Numbered from the stretch's first letter, positions 17,924-26,502 are shown. The stretch is DNA of 38,206 nt from Pseudomonadota bacterium (GCA_021818505.1 JAKADX010000041.1:1-38206); one strand, 5' to 3'. The notes: generated from the sequence alone by a model not told the origin. Program-made: numbers and translations.

Positions 17924-19156
17924 GACCCGACCCGTGACGCCGCCCTGACCCTGCTTGCTGCCGTGCTCGACCGTCACCGCTCGCTGGACGAGGCGCTGGA
18001 CGCGCTGCCGCCGCTCGCCGCGCGCGACCGGGCGGCGGCGCATCGGCTGGCGGCCACAGTACTGCGCCGTCTCGGCTCGCTGGACGCGGCGCTGGAGCCG
18101 TATCTGGCCAAGGCGCCGCCGCTGCCGGTGCGCCATGTGCTGCGAATCGGGGCTGCCGGCCTGCTTCTGCTGGAGACCCCGGCGCACGCAGCGGTCGCGA
18201 CGGCGGTGGCGTTGGCCCGCGCCCACGGCCTCGCGCCGTTCGCGGGGTTGGTCAACGCGGTGCTGCGCCGCCTCGCGACTGCCGAGCCGGCGGCGCTGGA
18301 GGGACTGGACGGACCGCGACTCGACACCCCGCCCTGGCTGTGGACCGCCTGGGGGAGCGAGGCGCGGGCCATCGCCACCGCGCACCAGCGCGAGGCGCCG
18401 CTCGACCTGACGCTCGCGCCGGGCGCAACCCCGCCCGAGGGCGGGTTGGCCCTGCCCACCGGCTCCTGGCGCTACCCGGCCGGGACGCGGGCGACCGAAC
18501 TGGCCGGCTTCGCCGAGGGGGCGTTCTGGGTGCAGGACGCGGCCGCCGCGCTCCCCGCGCGGCTGCTGGCACCGGTCTCGGGCGAGCATGTCCTCGACCT
18601 CTGCGCCGCCCCCGGTGGCAAGACCGCGCAGCTTGCGGCGGCGGGCGCGCGGGTGACGGCAGTGGAGCGGGACCCCGCGCGACTCGCCCGCCTGCGCGAC
18701 AATCTCGCCCGTCTGCACCTGACGGCCGAGTCGGTCTGCGCCGACGTGCTTTCCTGGCAGCCGCCGCGACCCGCCGACGCGGTGCTGCTGGACGCGCCAT
18801 GCAGCGCCACCGGCACCATCCGCCGCCATCCCGACGTGCCGCACCTCAAGCGCCCACGTGACATCCCGACGCTCGCGACACAGCAGGACCGGATGCTGGA
18901 TGCCGCCTGCGCCGCGCTGCGGCCGGGCGGACGGCTGCTCTACGCGGTCTGCTCGTTGCAGCCGGAGGAAGGTCCGGCCCGCGCCGCGACCGCGCTCGCT
19001 CGCCTGCCGCTCGTCGCCGATCCGGTGCGGGCGGAGGAACTGCCGGGCCTGGCGGAGGCAATCACACCGCAGGGCTGGGTGCGCACGACACCGGCGCTGT
19101 GGGCGGAGATTGGCGGAATGGACGGGTTCTTTCTCGCGCGTTTCATTCGTCGCTGA
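17918..19156 (+). CDS. rsmB: 16S rRNA m5C967 methyltransferase RsmB family
   Basis: A 412-aa protein with an N-terminal NusB-like RNA-binding domain (about 1-130; LLAAVLDRHRSLDEAL, LVNAVLRRL) and a C-terminal SAM-dependent Rossmann methyltransferase (about 200-412). SAM motif I is VLDLCAAPGGKT at 225-236. The two cysteines of the m5C mechanism are Cys295 in DAPCSATG and Cys345 in YAVCSLQPEEG. It methylates a cytosine of 16S rRNA (position 967 in E. coli numbering). It heads a plus-strand run with rpe and the heparinase-family gene. Translation start is discussed under the inverted repeat. Confidence 0.93.
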   Translation: MTDPTRDAALTLLAAVLDRHRSLDEALDALPPLAARDRAAAHRLAATVLRRLGSLDAALEPYLAKAPPLPVRHVLRIGAAGLLLLETPAHAAVATAVALARAHGLAPFAGLVNAVLRRLATAEPAALEGLDGPRLDTPPWLWTAWGSEARAIATAHQREAPLDLTLAPGATPPEGGLALPTGSWRYPAGTRATELAGFAEGAFWVQDAAAALPARLLAPVSGEHVLDLCAAPGGKTAQLAAAGARVTAVERDPARLARLRDNLARLHLTAESVCADVLSWQPPRPADAVLLDAPCSATGTIRRHPDVPHLKRPRDIPTLATQQDRMLDAACAALRPGGRLLYAVCSLQPEEGPARAATALARLPLVADPVRAEELPGLAEAITPQGWVRTTPALWAEIGGMDGFFLARFIRR

Positions 19157-19196
19157 TCGCTTGTGCCGCGCGGAGTCCGCCGTCTAGAACCGACGC

Positions 19197-19871
19197 ATGG
19201 TGCAGCCTGCCGCCGCTTCCCCGCTGATCGCCCCCAGCCTGCTCGCATCCGACTTCACCCGGCTGGGCGAGGAAGTGGCCGCGGTCGAGCGTGCCGGCGC
19301 GGACTGGCTGCATCTCGATGTCATGGACGGGCATTTCGTGCCCAACATCACCTTCGGCCCGCCGCTGATCGGCAGCCTGCGCCGCCACTGCCGACTGCCG
19401 TTCGACGTGCATCTGATGATCGCGCCGGCCGACCCGTATCTGGAGGCGTTCGCCGAGGCCGGCGCGGATCACATGCTGGTGCATCCCGAGGCCGGGCCGC
19501 ATCTGCACCGCTCGTTGCAGACGATCCGCGCGCTGGGCTGCAAGCCGGGCGTGGTGCTGAACCCTGCCACGCCGATCGACGTGCTCGACTACGTGATCGA
19601 CCTCGTCGAGATCGTGCTGGTGATGAGCGTCAATCCGGGCTTCGGCGGACAGCACTTCATCGCCGGGCAACTCGACAAGATCGGCGCGATCCGCGAGATG
19701 ATCGCGCGCGGCGGCCGGTCGATCCGATTGGCCGTCGATGGCGGCGTGACGTTTGCCAACGCCGCCGACATCGTCGCCGCCGGTGCCGACGTGCTGATCG
19801 CCGGCAGCGCGGTGTTCGGCGCGGACGACTATGCGGCGGCAATCGCAAGGCTGCGGGGGGTGGCGAAGTGA
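19197..19871 (+). CDS. rpe: Ribulose-phosphate 3-epimerase
   Basis: A 224-aa TIM-barrel enzyme interconverting ribulose 5-phosphate and xylulose 5-phosphate in the pentose phosphate pathway. Active-site residues are in place: Ser14, His39 and Asp41 ([13 protein letters not shown]), His72 (DVHLMI) and Asp181 (LAVDGGV); VNPGFGGQ forms the phosphate-side loop. It lies 40 bases after rsmB and shares one base with the next gene (TGATG). The ribosome site is weak. Confidence 0.97.
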   Translation: MVQPAAASPLIAPSLLASDFTRLGEEVAAVERAGADWLHLDVMDGHFVPNITFGPPLIGSLRRHCRLPFDVHLMIAPADPYLEAFAEAGADHMLVHPEAGPHLHRSLQTIRALGCKPGVVLNPATPIDVLDYVIDLVEIVLVMSVNPGFGGQHFIAGQLDKIGAIREMIARGGRSIRLAVDGGVTFANAADIVAAGADVLIAGSAVFGADDYAAAIARLRGVAK

Positions 19872-21469
19872 TGGCGCTCGACCCGAATCGCTGGATGCGC
19901 GACGCGCGGCGCACGCTGGCACGGCTGCCGTCGTTGCGCATGACGCGCATCCCGGACGCGCCGGCGCTGCCGGTGCGCGACCCCTGGCCCGGCGACCCGG
20001 CGCGTGGGGCGACTCTGCTCAAGGGCGAGCTGGAACTTGGCGGCTCGGTGGGAATGTTGCGTCCGGGCGCGTTCGCCGAAGTCGCCGGCTCCGACCTGAT
20101 GCGTTCCTACGCGCACGGTTTCACCTGGCTGCGCGACCTGCGCGCGCTGGGGACCGATGCGGCGCGGATGCGTGCGCGCGCGCTGGTGCAGGAATGGATC
20201 GACGGTGCCGGCGAGGGCGCGATCGCGCAACGCCCGGACGTGGCTGGCGCGCGCATCGCCGCCTGGCTCGGCCATTACGACTTCTTCGCCGCCTCCGCCG
20301 ATGACGGGTTCCGCCAGCGGCTGATGGCGCGGCTGGTCGCCGACGCGCGCAGCCTCGCCGCCGCCTTGCCGACCGAGGAACTCGACGCGCGCGCGCTGAC
20401 CGCGCTCAAGGGCCTGATCGCGGCAGCGGTGGCGCTGCCGGAACATGCCGCGTTCCTGACCCGCGCGCTGCGCGTGCTGCCGCAGGAGGTGTCGCGGCAG
20501 GTGCTGCCGGACGGCTGTCATGCCGAACGCAGCCCGGCGCAACTGCTCGCCGCGCTGCAGGACCTGACCGAGATCCGCACGCTGCTGCAGGCCGCCCAGG
20601 CGCAACCGCCCTCGGTGCTGACCGGCGCGATCGAGCGCATGGCGCCGGTGCTGCGCGGGCTGCGCCACGGCGATGGCGGGCTGGCACTGTTCAACGGCAG
20701 CAAGGAAGAACAGACGACACTGATTGAACTGGCGCTGAACCAGGCCGGCCGCGCTGGCCGCCCGGCCACAGCGATGCCCGAGGGCGGGTTCCATCGCCTG
20801 CAGGCCGGACGCAGTGTGCTGATCGTCGATTGCGGCGAACCGGCCCCACCGAAACTGGACCGTTTCGCCCATGCCGGCACGCTGTCATTCGAGCTGTCGG
20901 TCGGGCGCGACCGCATGATCGTCAATGTCGGCGCCGCGCCGGCCGCCGGCGCCGAATGGCGGGACGCGACCCGCGCCAGCGCCGCACACTCCACGCTGGT
21001 GATCGCCGACACCAACTCCTCCGAACTCCGCCCCGAGGGGCTCGGACGGCGGCCCGAGCATGTCGAGGTGCAGCGGCAGGAGGCGAACGGCGCGCACTGG
21101 CTGGAGGCAAGCCACGACGGCTATCTGCGCCCGTTCGGCGCCACCCATCGCCGCCGCCTCTACATGAGCGAGAGCGGCGAGGACATCCGTGGCGAGGACG
21201 CGGTGGAGGCGGCGACACCGCAGCCCTACGCCGTGCGCTTCCATCTGCACCCCGAGGTCGATGCCAGCGTGCAGCAGGACGGCGAGGCGGTGCTGCTGCG
21301 CCTGCCCTCGGGCAGCGGCTGGCGGCTGCGCGCCGACGGGGCGCGGCTGACGCTGGAGGAGAGCATCTATCTCGGCGGCCCGACGCCGCGGCGCACCGAG
21401 CAGGTGGTGCTGACCGGCTATCAGGACGGGCCGCAACAGGTGAAGTGGGCGATCACCAAGGTCGGCTGA
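19871..21469 (+). CDS. Heparinase II/III family protein
   Basis: A 532-aa protein. The N-terminal part is helical and resembles the alpha/alpha toroid of heparinase II/III-type lyases (FTWLRDLRALG, MRARALVQEWI, ARIAAWLGHYDFF). The C-terminal part (about 290-525) is the beta-sandwich Heparinase_II/III domain: MPEGGFHRLQAGRSVLIVDCG, FAHAGTLSFELSVGRDRMIVNVG and THRRRLYMSESGEDIRGED. Related genes sit beside rsmB or purH in many alphaproteobacteria, so it is a conserved lineage gene, not a heparin degrader acquired by transfer; the natural substrate is unknown. No signal peptide was recognised. Its ATG overlaps the rpe stop. The open frame running back to 19163 is a shadow over rpe. Confidence 0.88.
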   Translation: MALDPNRWMRDARRTLARLPSLRMTRIPDAPALPVRDPWPGDPARGATLLKGELELGGSVGMLRPGAFAEVAGSDLMRSYAHGFTWLRDLRALGTDAARMRARALVQEWIDGAGEGAIAQRPDVAGARIAAWLGHYDFFAASADDGFRQRLMARLVADARSLAAALPTEELDARALTALKGLIAAAVALPEHAAFLTRALRVLPQEVSRQVLPDGCHAERSPAQLLAALQDLTEIRTLLQAAQAQPPSVLTGAIERMAPVLRGLRHGDGGLALFNGSKEEQTTLIELALNQAGRAGRPATAMPEGGFHRLQAGRSVLIVDCGEPAPPKLDRFAHAGTLSFELSVGRDRMIVNVGAAPAAGAEWRDATRASAAHSTLVIADTNSSELRPEGLGRRPEHVEVQRQEANGAHWLEASHDGYLRPFGATHRRRLYMSESGEDIRGEDAVEAATPQPYAVRFHLHPEVDASVQQDGEAVLLRLPSGSGWRLRADGARLTLEESIYLGGPTPRRTEQVVLTGYQDGPQQVKWAITKVG

Positions 21470-21520
21470 ACCGCCGCCTATTGCCGCTGCCCGCGCCCGC
21501 GTGCGAAGTCATGGGCGTAT

Positions 21521-21542
21521 TCGCCGGCGCACGATCCGGCGA
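21521..21542 (+). repeat. 7-bp hairpin just before the ribosome site of the binding-protein gene
   Basis: TCGCCGG, an 8-base loop, CCGGCGA. It ends six bases before the GGGAGGG ribosome site of the next gene. There is no T run, so it is not a terminator. It may influence translation or mark transcript processing. Confidence 0.4.
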
Positions 21543-21559
21543 GGATGGGAGGGACGCGC

Positions 21560-22822
21560 ATGACTGCCCGGCACATCGCCGGCGGGGTCGGGCGTCGCTC
21601 GGTCATCACGGCGACCGCGGCGGCCGGACTCGCCCAGCTTGCTTCTCCGTTCATCATTGCCGCGCGCGGCGAGACACCGCTGCGCATCGGCATGATCGAT
21701 CCGCTGACCGGCGCCTACGCGGCGCTCGCCCGCAACGAGGTGACGGGGGCGCGACTGGCGGTCGCGCGCGTCAACGCGGCGGGCGGCATCCAGGGACGGC
21801 GGGTGGATCTGCTGGTCGAGGATTCGGCCAACGATGTCGGCACCGGCGTGCAAAAGGCGCACAAGCTGATCGACCGCGACCATGTCGATTTCCTCATCGG
21901 TGACGTGAATTCGGCGATCGCGCTGGCATTGGCGCAGGTATCGGGCCAGCGCGGCATCCTGCACATCGTCGCCGGCGGCCATACCGACCCGATCACCGGC
22001 AAAGACTGCAAATGGAACGTCTGGCGCGTCTGCGGCACGACGCGCATGGATGCGAATGCCACCTCCGCCCTGCTGGCGCGCAAATATGGGAAGAAGTGGT
22101 ATTTCATCACGCCAGACTATGCCTATGGCCACACGTTGCAGGCGGGGCTGGAGGCCAATCTCACGCAACTGGGCGGCACCAGGATCGGCGCGGCGCTGAC
22201 GCCGCTCGGCACCACCGACTTCTCCGCCTACCTGATCAAGGCGCGGGCGGCGCGGCCAGACATGCTGATCCTGCTGCTGGGCGGGCAGGACGCGGTGAAC
22301 TGCCTGAAGCAGATCGTGCAGTTCGGCATCAACCGCGACATCGCGGTCGGCGGCGCGTTGCAGGAACTGGAGAATCTGGAGGGCCTGCCTCCGCAGGCGC
22401 GCATCGGCACCTGGCTGTTCGAGTGGTACTGGAAGCAGGCGAAGGTGCCGCATGTGGCCGATTTCGTCGCCGATATCCGCAAGGTCAACGAGGGCCGCGT
22501 GCCGACCGCGCGGCACTGGTTCGGCTTTGCCTCGGTGATGACGATCGCCCTGGTGGCGGCGCAGGAGAAAACCACCGATGGGCTGAAACTGGCGCACGCG
22601 CTGGCAGGGTTCGAGCTGCCGCCGGAGGTGAAGCTGCAGCCGAACAAAGTCTATTACCGCGCAGGCGATCACCAGTTGATGCTGTCATCGTTCATCGGCC
22701 GGGCGCGCGAACGCGGCATCGACGACCCCGACGACCTGTTCGCGGTCGATGACGTGGTCGCCGGCGAGAAGGTGGCGCAGCCGGTGGCAGAGACCGGGTG
22801 CGCGGTGCTCTGGCCGACGTGA
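21560..22822 (+). CDS. ABC transporter substrate-binding protein, Leu/Ile/Val-urea-amide type
   Basis: A 420-aa type I periplasmic binding protein (Peripla_BP_6 class). The N-terminus GRRSVITATAAAGLAQLASPF is a twin-arginine-like signal, suggesting folded export by Tat. The mature part opens LRIGMIDPLTGAYAALA, with NAAGGIQGRRVDLLVEDSAND and TPDYAYGHTLQAGLE typical of the amide/urea-binding branch. No permease or ATPase genes are adjacent, so it is an orphan whose transporter lies elsewhere. ATG 21560 follows GGAGGG by six bases; an ATG 15 bases upstream lacks a ribosome site. Ligand not determinable. Confidence 0.9.
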   Translation: MTARHIAGGVGRRSVITATAAAGLAQLASPFIIAARGETPLRIGMIDPLTGAYAALARNEVTGARLAVARVNAAGGIQGRRVDLLVEDSANDVGTGVQKAHKLIDRDHVDFLIGDVNSAIALALAQVSGQRGILHIVAGGHTDPITGKDCKWNVWRVCGTTRMDANATSALLARKYGKKWYFITPDYAYGHTLQAGLEANLTQLGGTRIGAALTPLGTTDFSAYLIKARAARPDMLILLLGGQDAVNCLKQIVQFGINRDIAVGGALQELENLEGLPPQARIGTWLFEWYWKQAKVPHVADFVADIRKVNEGRVPTARHWFGFASVMTIALVAAQEKTTDGLKLAHALAGFELPPEVKLQPNKVYYRAGDHQLMLSSFIGRARERGIDDPDDLFAVDDVVAGEKVAQPVAETGCAVLWPT

Positions 22823-22834
22823 GCGCGGACCCCC

Positions 22835-22863
22835 TTGAGCGACCGGCGACGAAAGCTTATATT
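22835..22863 (+). promoter_or_regulatory. Sigma70-type promoter
   Basis: TTGAGC at 22835-22840 and TATATT at 22858-22863, spaced by exactly 17 bases, standing out in very GC-rich DNA. The start point would be near 22870. No plus-strand protein gene follows for over 2 kb, so it drives the short transcript described next. Confidence 0.6.
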
Positions 22864-22869
22864 CGGGTG

Positions 22870-23058
22870 TGTGGCAGGAGGCTCAGAAAATGACGCCACC
22901 GTGGCAGTTTGGATGTCGATAACTGCTGAACTGACTGGAGGTGATTGCTCCACGTCTGCACAATTCGGGCGGTTTTCGCCGGCGTGATGCCGGAATGAGC
23001 GCTGATGGGCGCTGAAACACGAGCGGGCCTTTCGCGGTAGGCGAAGGCCCGCTTTGCG
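22870..23058 (+). ncRNA. Candidate small RNA or tiny-peptide transcript, about 190 nt
   Basis: Bounded by a 17-bp-spaced promoter and an intrinsic terminator. It contains AGGAGG at 22876 placed eight bases before an ATG (22890) that opens the 10-codon frame MTPPWQFGCR (to 22922). Downstream lie four stem-loops: 22936-22952 (loop with GTGATTG, arm giving GGAGGTGATT, a near-perfect Shine-Dalgarno string with no usable start codon), 22979-22993, 22998-23013, and the terminator. I do not recognise a known RNA family; it is not tmRNA, and no 4.5S RNA core is present. Whether RNA or peptide is the product is open. Confidence 0.45.
23022..23055 (+). terminator. Intrinsic terminator
   Basis: AGCGGGCCTTTCGC, loop GGTA, then GCGAAGGCCCGCT, giving a 13-bp GC-rich stem with one bulged T, followed by TTTGCGTTT. 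It terminates the short plus-strand transcript and possibly read-through from the binding-protein gene. On the minus strand it lies downstream of the BKACE gene and could serve that too. Confidence 0.75.
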
Positions 23059-23117
23059 TTTCGGGAACGTCGGAGCGTCTTGCCGCAACAACGACGAAAC
23101 CGGCCGACCGCCGAGTC

Positions 23118-24050
23118 TCAGAACGCCACCTTGTCCCCGCCCTTCAGTTGCAGGATCTCCCGCGCCTCGTCCGGTGTCGCGATCTCCAGCCCCAGGCCCT
23201 CGATGATCTGCCGCGCCAGCCGCACCTGCTGGGCGTTCGATTCCGCGAGCTTGCCGGGGCCGGCCCACAGGCTGTCCTCCAGCCCCACGCGCACATTGCC
23301 GCCCATCGCCGCCGCCATCGCTGCCACCGGCAACTGGTTGCGTCCCGCGCCGAGCACCGACCATTTGTACTGCGTGCCGAACAGCCGGTCCGCCGTGCGC
23401 TTCATGTGCGCGACATCCTCGGGGTGCGCGCCGATGCCGCCGAGGATGCCGAACACCGTCTGCACGAACAGCGGCGGCTTCACCAGGCCACGGTCGAGGA
23501 AGTGCGAGAGGTTGTAGAGATGCGAGGTGTCGTAGCATTCGAACTCGAAGCGCGTGCCGGCATCGCCCAGCGTGCGCAGCACGAATTCGATGTCCTTGAA
23601 GGTGTTGCGGAACACGAGATCGCGTGACGCTTCCAGCGCCTTCGGCTCCCAGTCGTGTTTCCATTCCTTGTAGCGCGCCAGCATCGGGAACAGGCCGAAA
23701 TTCATCGAGCCCATGTTGAGCGAGGCCACTTCCGGCTTGAACGTCGCGGCCGGGCGCACGCGCTCGTCCACGGTCATGAACGGCGCGCCGCCGGTGGTCA
23801 GGTTCACCACCGCGTTCGTTTGTTGCTTGATGCGCGGCAGGAAGCGGGCGAACGCTTCGGGCGACTGGTCGGGGCGGCCTGTCTCCGGGTCGCGCGCATG
23901 CAGATGCACGATCGCGGCACCGGCTTCGGCGGCGCCGACCGCGCCCGCCGCGATCTCCTCCGGCGTCACCGGCAGGTGCGGCGACATCGTGGGCGTGTGG
24001 ATCGCGCCGGTGACGGCGCAGGTGATGATGACTTTCTTGCTGCTGGCCAC
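23118..24050 (-). CDS. Beta-keto acid cleavage enzyme (BKACE, DUF849 family)
   Basis: A 310-aa zinc-dependent TIM-barrel enzyme of the family founded by Kce (3-keto-5-aminohexanoate cleavage enzyme), which condenses a beta-keto acid with acetyl-CoA to give acetoacetate and a new CoA ester. Metal ligands are visible: His49 and His51 in IVHLHARDPETG and Glu258 in VRVGLEDSLW; N-terminal KVIITCAVTGAIHTP and NLTTGGAPFMT are typical. The start is GTG 24050, eight bases after GGAG. It follows a hydroxyacyl dehydrogenase gene by 20 bases, which suggests oxidation of a beta-hydroxy acid followed by cleavage. The substrate (carnitine-derived or other) is not determinable. Confidence 0.92.
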   Translation of the reverse strand: MASSKKVIITCAVTGAIHTPTMSPHLPVTPEEIAAGAVGAAEAGAAIVHLHARDPETGRPDQSPEAFARFLPRIKQQTNAVVNLTTGGAPFMTVDERVRPAATFKPEVASLNMGSMNFGLFPMLARYKEWKHDWEPKALEASRDLVFRNTFKDIEFVLRTLGDAGTRFEFECYDTSHLYNLSHFLDRGLVKPPLFVQTVFGILGGIGAHPEDVAHMKRTADRLFGTQYKWSVLGAGRNQLPVAAMAAAMGGNVRVGLEDSLWAGPGKLAESNAQQVRLARQIIEGLGLEIATPDEAREILQLKGGDKVAF

Positions 24051-24070
24051 TGCCAATTCTCCGACTGACG

Positions 24071-25012
24071 TTAATTCCCGATGTCGCGCGCGGCACGCCG
24101 CTTGTGCGCCGCCAGCGCCATCAGCCGGCGGTCGCGCCATGCCTGCCGCTCGGCGAGTTTCTCCGCCGGCAACGCGCGCCGCCGGTCGCCCTCGACCGCC
24201 GGCAGCACCTGCTGCCAATCGACGTGCTCGCGCATGGTGGGATTCAGGCGGCGATAGATCTGCTCATAGCGATCGACATAATCGCGCACGCCGCCGGGCG
24301 CGTTCAGGTCGATCGTCTCGAACGGACCCATGAAGCTCCAGCGCAGCGCCAGCCCCTCGCGCAGGCCGATGTCCACGTCCTCGACGCTGGCGTAGCCGCC
24401 GGCGACGAGGCGGAACGCCTCCTCCAGCAAGGCGCCTTGCAGGCGGTTCATCACGAAGCCGTCGAGTTCGCGCTTCATCACGATCGGCGCGTGGCCCGCC
24501 GCGCGCAGGAAGGCGGCGGTGCGCTGCACCACTTCGGCATCCGTCCACGGCGCCGGCACCACCTCGGCGGCGGGGATGACATAGGGCGGGTTGAGCGGAT
24601 GCACGACCAGGCAGCGGCGCCGGCCGGCGAGCTGCTCGGTGAACAGCGAGGGCAGGATGGCGGAGGTGGAACTGGCCAGCACCGTGTGCGGCGCGGCGAT
24701 GGCGTCGAGGCGGGCGAAGATGTCGCGCTTCACCGCCACGTCCTCGAAGGTGTTTTCCTGCACGTGGTCGGCACCATCCAGCGCCGCCTGCAGGGTCGGC
24801 GCGGCACTCATCCGGGCACGCACGGTCGCCGGCGGGTCGTCGAGCAGTTCGTTGGTGGCGAGGTCGGGCAGCAGCGCGTCGATATAGGCGAGCGCCGCGC
24901 GCGGCGCGTCCGGCTGCCCGTCCCACAGGGTCACGTCATGGCCGGCGCGGGCATAGCTGATCGCCCAGGCGCGGCCGATGAAGCCGGTTCCGATGATGGC
25001 GACCCGCGCCAT
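24071..25012 (-). CDS. 3-hydroxyacyl-CoA dehydrogenase / lambda-crystallin-like NAD oxidoreductase
   Basis: A 313-aa enzyme with an N-terminal NAD-binding Rossmann fold (MARVAIIGTGFIGRAWA, glycines 8, 10, 13) and a C-terminal helical 3HCDH domain (VMKRELDGFVMNRLQGALLEEAFRLV). VLASSTSAI and VVHPLNPPYVIP supply the catalytic Ser and His of the family. The sequence looks closest to gulonate 3-dehydrogenase/lambda-crystallin and carnitine-dehydrogenase-like enzymes rather than fatty-acid FadB. GGGAGG lies seven bases before ATG 25012. Paired with the downstream BKACE it likely oxidises a free beta-hydroxy acid to the keto acid that BKACE cleaves (inference). Confidence 0.9.
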   Translation of the reverse strand: MARVAIIGTGFIGRAWAISYARAGHDVTLWDGQPDAPRAALAYIDALLPDLATNELLDDPPATVRARMSAAPTLQAALDGADHVQENTFEDVAVKRDIFARLDAIAAPHTVLASSTSAILPSLFTEQLAGRRRCLVVHPLNPPYVIPAAEVVPAPWTDAEVVQRTAAFLRAAGHAPIVMKRELDGFVMNRLQGALLEEAFRLVAGGYASVEDVDIGLREGLALRWSFMGPFETIDLNAPGGVRDYVDRYEQIYRRLNPTMREHVDWQQVLPAVEGDRRRALPAEKLAERQAWRDRRLMALAAHKRRAARDIGN

Positions 25013-25096
25013 TTCCGTTCCTCCCGCATCGTTCGGGCGGTAAGGTGCGCCGCCGTCGCGCCGGCGTAAAGCCGGGCGCGCCCCAGGGAGTCCGCC

Positions 25097-25894
25097 GTGC
25101 CCAGCACCGCCGAAGCCGAACTGCGCCGCCTGCTCGACATCATGGCAGCCTTGCGCGACAAGCAGCGCGGCTGCCCGTGGGACCGCGAACAGAGCTTCGA
25201 GACGATCGCGCCCTATACGATCGAGGAAGCCTATGAGGTCGCGGACGCCATCGCGCGGCGGGATTTTTCGTCGCTGCCGGACGAACTCGGCGACCTGCTG
25301 TTCCAGGTCGTCTATCACGCCCGCATGGCGGAAGAAGAAGGGCGGTTCGCTTTCGCCGATGTCGCCGCCGCCATCGCCGACAAGATGGTGCGCCGCCATC
25401 CGCACGTGTTCGGCGAGGCCGCCGCCCGCAGCGCCGCGGCACAGACCCATGCGTGGGAGGTGCAGAAGCGCGCCGAACGCGCGGCGCGCGCCGAGCACGG
25501 CACGCTCGCCGGCGTGCCGGTGGCGCTGCCGGCGCTGACGCGGGCGGAGAAGCTGACGGCGCGGGCGGCGCGGGTCGGCTTCGACTGGCCGGATGCCGCC
25601 GCCGTGCTGGACAAGCTGGAGGAGGAGGCCGCGGAACTGCGCGCCGAACTGCCCGAGGCCGATCCCGCGCGGCTGGCCGACGAGGTCGGCGATCTGCTGT
25701 TCGTGCTGGCCAACCTGGCGCGCAAGCTGCGGCTTGATCCCGAGGCGTGCCTGCGCGCGGCGAACGAAAAATTCGCCCGGCGCTTCGGCGCGGTGGAAGC
25801 GGCGCTGGCGCGGGAGGGCCGCACGCCGGCCGATGCCACACTGGATGAGATGGAGGCAGCGTGGCAGGCGGCGAAGGCGGCCGAGCGCGGGTGA
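25097..25894 (+). CDS. mazG: Nucleoside triphosphate pyrophosphohydrolase MazG
   Basis: A 265-aa all-alpha NTP pyrophosphohydrolase with two MazG repeats. The catalytic N-terminal copy has CPWDREQSFETIAPYTIEEAYEV and DELGDLLFQVVYHARMAEE, with metal-binding Glu43, Glu44, Glu47, Glu63 and Asp66. The second copy (about 165-230) has LEEEAAELRAEL and ADEVGDLLFVLANLARKL. It hydrolyses non-canonical or excess NTPs. The start is GTG 25097, six bases after GGGAG. It is divergent from the dehydrogenase/BKACE pair. Confidence 0.96.
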   Translation: MPSTAEAELRRLLDIMAALRDKQRGCPWDREQSFETIAPYTIEEAYEVADAIARRDFSSLPDELGDLLFQVVYHARMAEEEGRFAFADVAAAIADKMVRRHPHVFGEAAARSAAAQTHAWEVQKRAERAARAEHGTLAGVPVALPALTRAEKLTARAARVGFDWPDAAAVLDKLEEEAAELRAELPEADPARLADEVGDLLFVLANLARKLRLDPEACLRAANEKFARRFGAVEAALAREGRTPADATLDEMEAAWQAAKAAERG

Positions 25895-25953
25895 GCGTGC
25901 GCCGGGATACGTTCCTTATATGGAACATTCAGGGCGCGCGCCGGCCCTGGCGC

Positions 25954-26502
25954 TCACGCGGCGCAAATCGGCGGGCCGCAGGCGCCGGGCGCGAGGGCTG
26001 GTGCCGGCGGCGGGTCGGAGGGTGAGGCGGCTGGCGGCGGCGATGCCGGGGTCCGCCGGGCCGGCGGCTTCAGGCGCAGCGTCTCGGGCGGCCTGATCCC
26101 CAGCGCCCGGCACAGCGGGCGCAGGATGCGGCCCGCCTGCGGGGCGGCGGCGAGGAAGTCCGCCATCTCCGGCTCGGCCAGCAGGTACTGCAACTGCGAT
26201 CCGCCGCCGGCTGCGGCGGGCACCAGCCGCACCAGCCAGGCATGGCCGCGTGGATACCACCCCGGAGGGCCGGATCGCCGCCGCGCCGGGCGCGGCGATG
26301 GCGCGCGGCGGCGGATGTGGAGCCGGCCGGCCACATGTCGGGCAGCCAGCGAGGCGAAGCGCCGCGCCATGCGCCGCAGCCGCCCGCAGATCAGGATGAT
26401 CAGCGGCCCGGCGAGCGCGCCCCCGGCGATGCGGGCCGCCACCGCCCGGTGGAGCAGGTCGATGATGGCGGCAAACCGCGCGTCGAGGGTGGCGGAGGGC
26501 AT
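25954..26502 (-). CDS. Conserved hypothetical protein
   Basis: A 182-aa protein, rich in Arg, Ala and Pro. One hydrophobic segment (about residues 20-40, ARIAGGALAGPLIILICGRL) is probably a membrane helix. The segment GWYPRGHAWLVRLVPAAAG..QLQYLLAEPEMADFLAAAPQAGRILRPLCRALGI is regularly structured and looks conserved; I recall similar unnamed proteins in Acetobacteraceae but know no function. The tail is Pro-rich and disordered. No clear ribosome site precedes ATG 26502. Convergent with mazG. Confidence 0.6.
   Translation of the reverse strand: MPSATLDARFAAIIDLLHRAVAARIAGGALAGPLIILICGRLRRMARRFASLAARHVAGRLHIRRRAPSPRPARRRSGPPGWYPRGHAWLVRLVPAAAGGGSQLQYLLAEPEMADFLAAAPQAGRILRPLCRALGIRPPETLRLKPPARRTPASPPPAASPSDPPPAPALAPGACGPPICAA

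Noticed and set aside
22890-22922. Ten-codon ORF MTPPWQFGCR called as a CDS
   Set aside because: The ribosome site is excellent, but ten residues cannot be supported as a protein without expression data; recorded within the small-RNA candidate.
22823-23117. 4.5S RNA, tmRNA or 6S RNA
   Set aside because: The conserved SRP core, a tRNA-like acceptor end and a long 6S-type hairpin are all absent.
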